Assembly: GCF_046546175.1 (NCBI RefSeq)
Contig: NZ_JBKGYF010000097.1
Span: forward strand, 1-6,092
DNA from: Methanohalobium sp046546175
GTDB lineage: Archaea > Halobacteriota > Methanosarcinia > Methanosarcinales > Methanosarcinaceae
Reading direction: 5' to 3'
DNA length: 6,092 bases
Within the stretch, counting starts at the first letter, position 1. The number at the start of each line of letters is the position of its first letter. The position numbers were made by a program, and so were the translations under genes. This document shows, one piece after another, positions 3,943-6,092 of this stretch. The notes under the pieces are model-generated. The model had not been told where the DNA came from, did no database searches, and saw nothing but the letters and a program-made list of their open reading frames with translations.

Positions 3943-6078
3943 ATGGCGATGAATGAAGGGGTTTGTATTTATGAAATCGTCTATAATAAAAAAGGATATC
4001 CTGTCGATTACTTAATAATAGATTGTAATCCTGCTTATGAATCGATCATAGGTCTAAAAAAAGATGAAATAACAGGGAAAAAGGCTTCAGAAATTTATGG
4101 TACAGGTGAACCTCCTTACTTATCCACATATGCAAAAGTGGCTGAAACCGGTGAACAAATATATTTTGAAACTTATTTTCCACCACTTGGTAAATATTTC
4201 AAAATATCTGCTATATCACCCGAAAAAGGAAAATTTGTAACTATCTTTAACGATAACACAGACTATAAAAACTTAAAAGATGAGTTCCAACGAACAATAA
4301 ATGAATTCAATTATCTTTTTAACAACATGGAAGACGCTCTTTTTGTAGGTGATTTGGAAGGTAACATCCTTGATGTTAATGAAACTGCTGTTAAAAGGTT
4401 GGGTTATACCAAGCAAGAAATACTTTCAATGCATGTTAAGGATATAGATGGACTTTACAATGAAAACGGAGTTAAAGCTAAGCTTCTAAATCTCCCTGAA
4501 AATGGGAAACAAAGGTTTGAATCGGTCCATGTAACAAATAATGGTAATAAAATCCCGGTAGAAATCAATTCAACCTTGATTAGATATAGAGGAAAAACAG
4601 CTGTTCTTAGTGTGGCCCGTGACATAACTGAGAGAAAAAACGCAGAAATATTGATTCAAAGAAAAATGCAGGAACAAAGGGCACTGTTGTCATCCATACC
4701 TGCCTATGTATATTTAAAAGACAACGAATTGAATTATCTTACAGCAAATGATGCTTTTTGCAAAGGAATAGGTTTGTCAGTTGAAAATATAAAAGGCAAG
4801 AATGATTTTGATTTGTTCCCAGAAAACGAAGCAGAAAAATTCCGTTCAGATGACGCATCAGTTATTGAATCCGGGAAACCGGTTTATAATTTTGAAGAAG
4901 CATACACTACATCCAAAGGTGAAAAAAAGTGGGCTCTTACATCCAAAGTACCTTATTTTGACGTAGAAGGAAACGTCATAGGTATAGTTGGTAGCTCACT
5001 GGACATTACTGAAAGGAAACGAATCTACGAGAAATTGGAAAAATCTGAATATGAAAAAAGGGTTATCCTTGATTCTACCTCGGAAATAGTTGTGTATCAT
5101 GATCTTGAAGGCAAGATTTTATGGTGTAATAAAGCAGCGACTAAATTAACAGGTCTAAATGGTAGTGATTTGATAGGCCAGTATTGTTATAATCTGCTGT
5201 ACAATAGATCAGAAATATGTGACAATTGCCCTATAAATGAGATTGTAAAAACCGGAAAACATTATCAAGAAACTGTAAACTTTACAAACAGGATATTGAA
5301 TGTTAAAAAGGACCCAGTTCGAAATACCAGTGGAGATATAATTGGTATTATAAGTGTTGCCAATGATATCACAGAGAAAGTTAAAACTGAAGAAAAACTA
5401 CAGGAATATGCAGAAGAATTGGAAAAAATAAACAGAGAGCTTGAACATCGTGCTCGGGAACAGACAAGGGATATCATAAATGCTGAAAGGACAAGAGAAC
5501 TTGAACTCCATCACAGAATAAAAAATAATCTTCAGGTTATATCAAGTTTGCTCAACCTTCAATCAGAAAAATTCACAGATGAAGAAGTCAAAGATGCGTT
5601 CATAGATACACAAAATCGTGTAGTATCAATGTCTCTTGTCCATAACAAATTATACCAAACCAGTGGACTAGAAAATGTGAACTCAAAAGATTATGTAGAG
5701 GATATTGTTAACCATTTGGCAGGCCTATATGGTAGTTCTAACATTACTATAAACATTGATGTTCAGGACATATATCTTGGAATCGATGCCCTCATCCCAT
5801 TTGGAATGCTCATCAATGAGCTACTGTCTAATTCTTTGAAACATGCGTACTTTGGTGATGAACAAGGTGAAGTATATGTTGGACTTTATCAGAATGAAGA
5901 AGGAATTTGTAAATTAATTGTAGCTGATGATGGTAAGGGCTTTTCAAAGGATATCGATATAGAAGAACCAGATACACTTGGTCTACAGTTAGTAAATAGC
6001 CTTGTCGACCAGATTAATGGTGAACTTGAAGTAGACACTATAAATGGTACTAAATTTGTCATCGAGTTTAATTGTTAA
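3943..6078 (+). CDS. Cytoplasmic multi-PAS sensor histidine kinase (HisKA_2/HATPase_c)
   Basis: The 711-residue product has no membrane helix. Four PAS domains follow one another: about 1-110, 120-235 (closing ARDITERK), 245-360 (closing LDITERKR) and 368-483 (closing ANDITEK). PAS4 holds Cys395, Cys415 and a C-x-x-C at 426-429 (ICDNCPI). A coiled coil (about 482-520) leads to the HisKA_2 phosphoacceptor box ELHHRIKNNLQVISSLLNLQ at 521-540, with His524 (the one before Arg) the likely acceptor. The ATPase shows the N box NELLSNSLKHA (625-635), G1 box DDGKGF (662-667) and G2 box TLGLQLV (678-684), so all catalytic parts appear intact. It should autophosphorylate in response to a cytosolic signal, such as a small ligand or redox state, and pass phosphate to a response regulator; none is in view. 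The start is doubtful: the frame is open to 3895 and the preceding codons (SDNLLNSLY) look like the first PAS helix, but no ATG, GTG or TTG lies there. Kinase class is firm; signal unknown. Confidence 0.92.
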   Translation: MAMNEGVCIYEIVYNKKGYPVDYLIIDCNPAYESIIGLKKDEITGKKASEIYGTGEPPYLSTYAKVAETGEQIYFETYFPPLGKYFKISAISPEKGKFVTIFNDNTDYKNLKDEFQRTINEFNYLFNNMEDALFVGDLEGNILDVNETAVKRLGYTKQEILSMHVKDIDGLYNENGVKAKLLNLPENGKQRFESVHVTNNGNKIPVEINSTLIRYRGKTAVLSVARDITERKNAEILIQRKMQEQRALLSSIPAYVYLKDNELNYLTANDAFCKGIGLSVENIKGKNDFDLFPENEAEKFRSDDASVIESGKPVYNFEEAYTTSKGEKKWALTSKVPYFDVEGNVIGIVGSSLDITERKRIYEKLEKSEYEKRVILDSTSEIVVYHDLEGKILWCNKAATKLTGLNGSDLIGQYCYNLLYNRSEICDNCPINEIVKTGKHYQETVNFTNRILNVKKDPVRNTSGDIIGIISVANDITEKVKTEEKLQEYAEELEKINRELEHRAREQTRDIINAERTRELELHHRIKNNLQVISSLLNLQSEKFTDEEVKDAFIDTQNRVVSMSLVHNKLYQTSGLENVNSKDYVEDIVNHLAGLYGSSNITINIDVQDIYLGIDALIPFGMLINELLSNSLKHAYFGDEQGEVYVGLYQNEEGICKLIVADDGKGFSKDIDIEEPDTLGLQLVNSLVDQINGELEVDTINGTKFVIEFNC

Positions 6079-6092
6079 TTTTATACTTTTAA

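Noticed and set aside
5265..5477. Minus-strand open frame opposite the kinase PAS4/coiled-coil region
   Set aside because: Its Ser/Phe-rich peptide is what the reverse of a Glu/Lys-rich coiled coil gives. There is no independent support.
1..6092. CRISPR array, tRNA or rRNA gene
   Set aside because: No regularly spaced identical repeats and no cloverleaf or rRNA-like stretch were seen on either strand by eye.

Overview
The window looks like chromosomal DNA from a methanogenic archaeon, most likely of the Methanosarcinaceae (Methanohalobium, Methanosalsum, Methanolobus or Methanococcoides type). The reasons are the AT-rich genes, a soluble multi-PAS histidine kinase of the HisKA_2 class, archaeal-style TATA-like and T-rich signals, a GGAG-type ribosome binding site, and rather acidic proteins. 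The genus is not resolved, and the assignment is inference from gene content.

Layout. Positions 2-169 (minus strand) hold a piece of an integral membrane protein that resembles the middle of undecaprenyl-diphosphatase (UppP). Its frame stops exactly where a 17-bp inverted repeat begins (172-188). The repeat partner lies at 387-403, so 172-403 is bounded like a small non-autonomous transposable element (MITE). It has no obvious gene and contains internal stem-loops. A DUF4139-family exported protein follows (538-1980, plus) and ends in a clear hairpin/T-tract terminator. Next is an AIM24-family protein (2095-2796, plus) with a good ribosome binding site. It converges with, and overlaps by 7 bp, a minus-strand polytopic membrane protein of the TspO/MBR (tryptophan-rich sensory protein) superfamily (2790 to about 3608). 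A divergent intergenic region (about 3609-3942) carries candidate promoters and three copies of an 11-bp motif. The last gene is a 711-residue, four-PAS, HisKA_2/HATPase_c histidine kinase (3943-6078, plus), which ends 14 bases before the window does.

How the genes relate. No shared pathway or operon is evident. The DUF4139 and AIM24 genes are separated by a terminator, the TspO-like gene is antisense to them, and the kinase has its own upstream region. The themes are cell envelope (UppP remnant, exported DUF4139 protein), membrane (TspO-like) and cytoplasmic signalling (PAS kinase). The kinase has no partner response regulator in view.

I did not find a clearly new multi-gene system. The points most worth following are the MITE-like element beside a truncated UppP-like frame, and the kinase 5' end, where homologous-looking coding sequence extends 16 codons upstream of the first ATG without any normal start codon.
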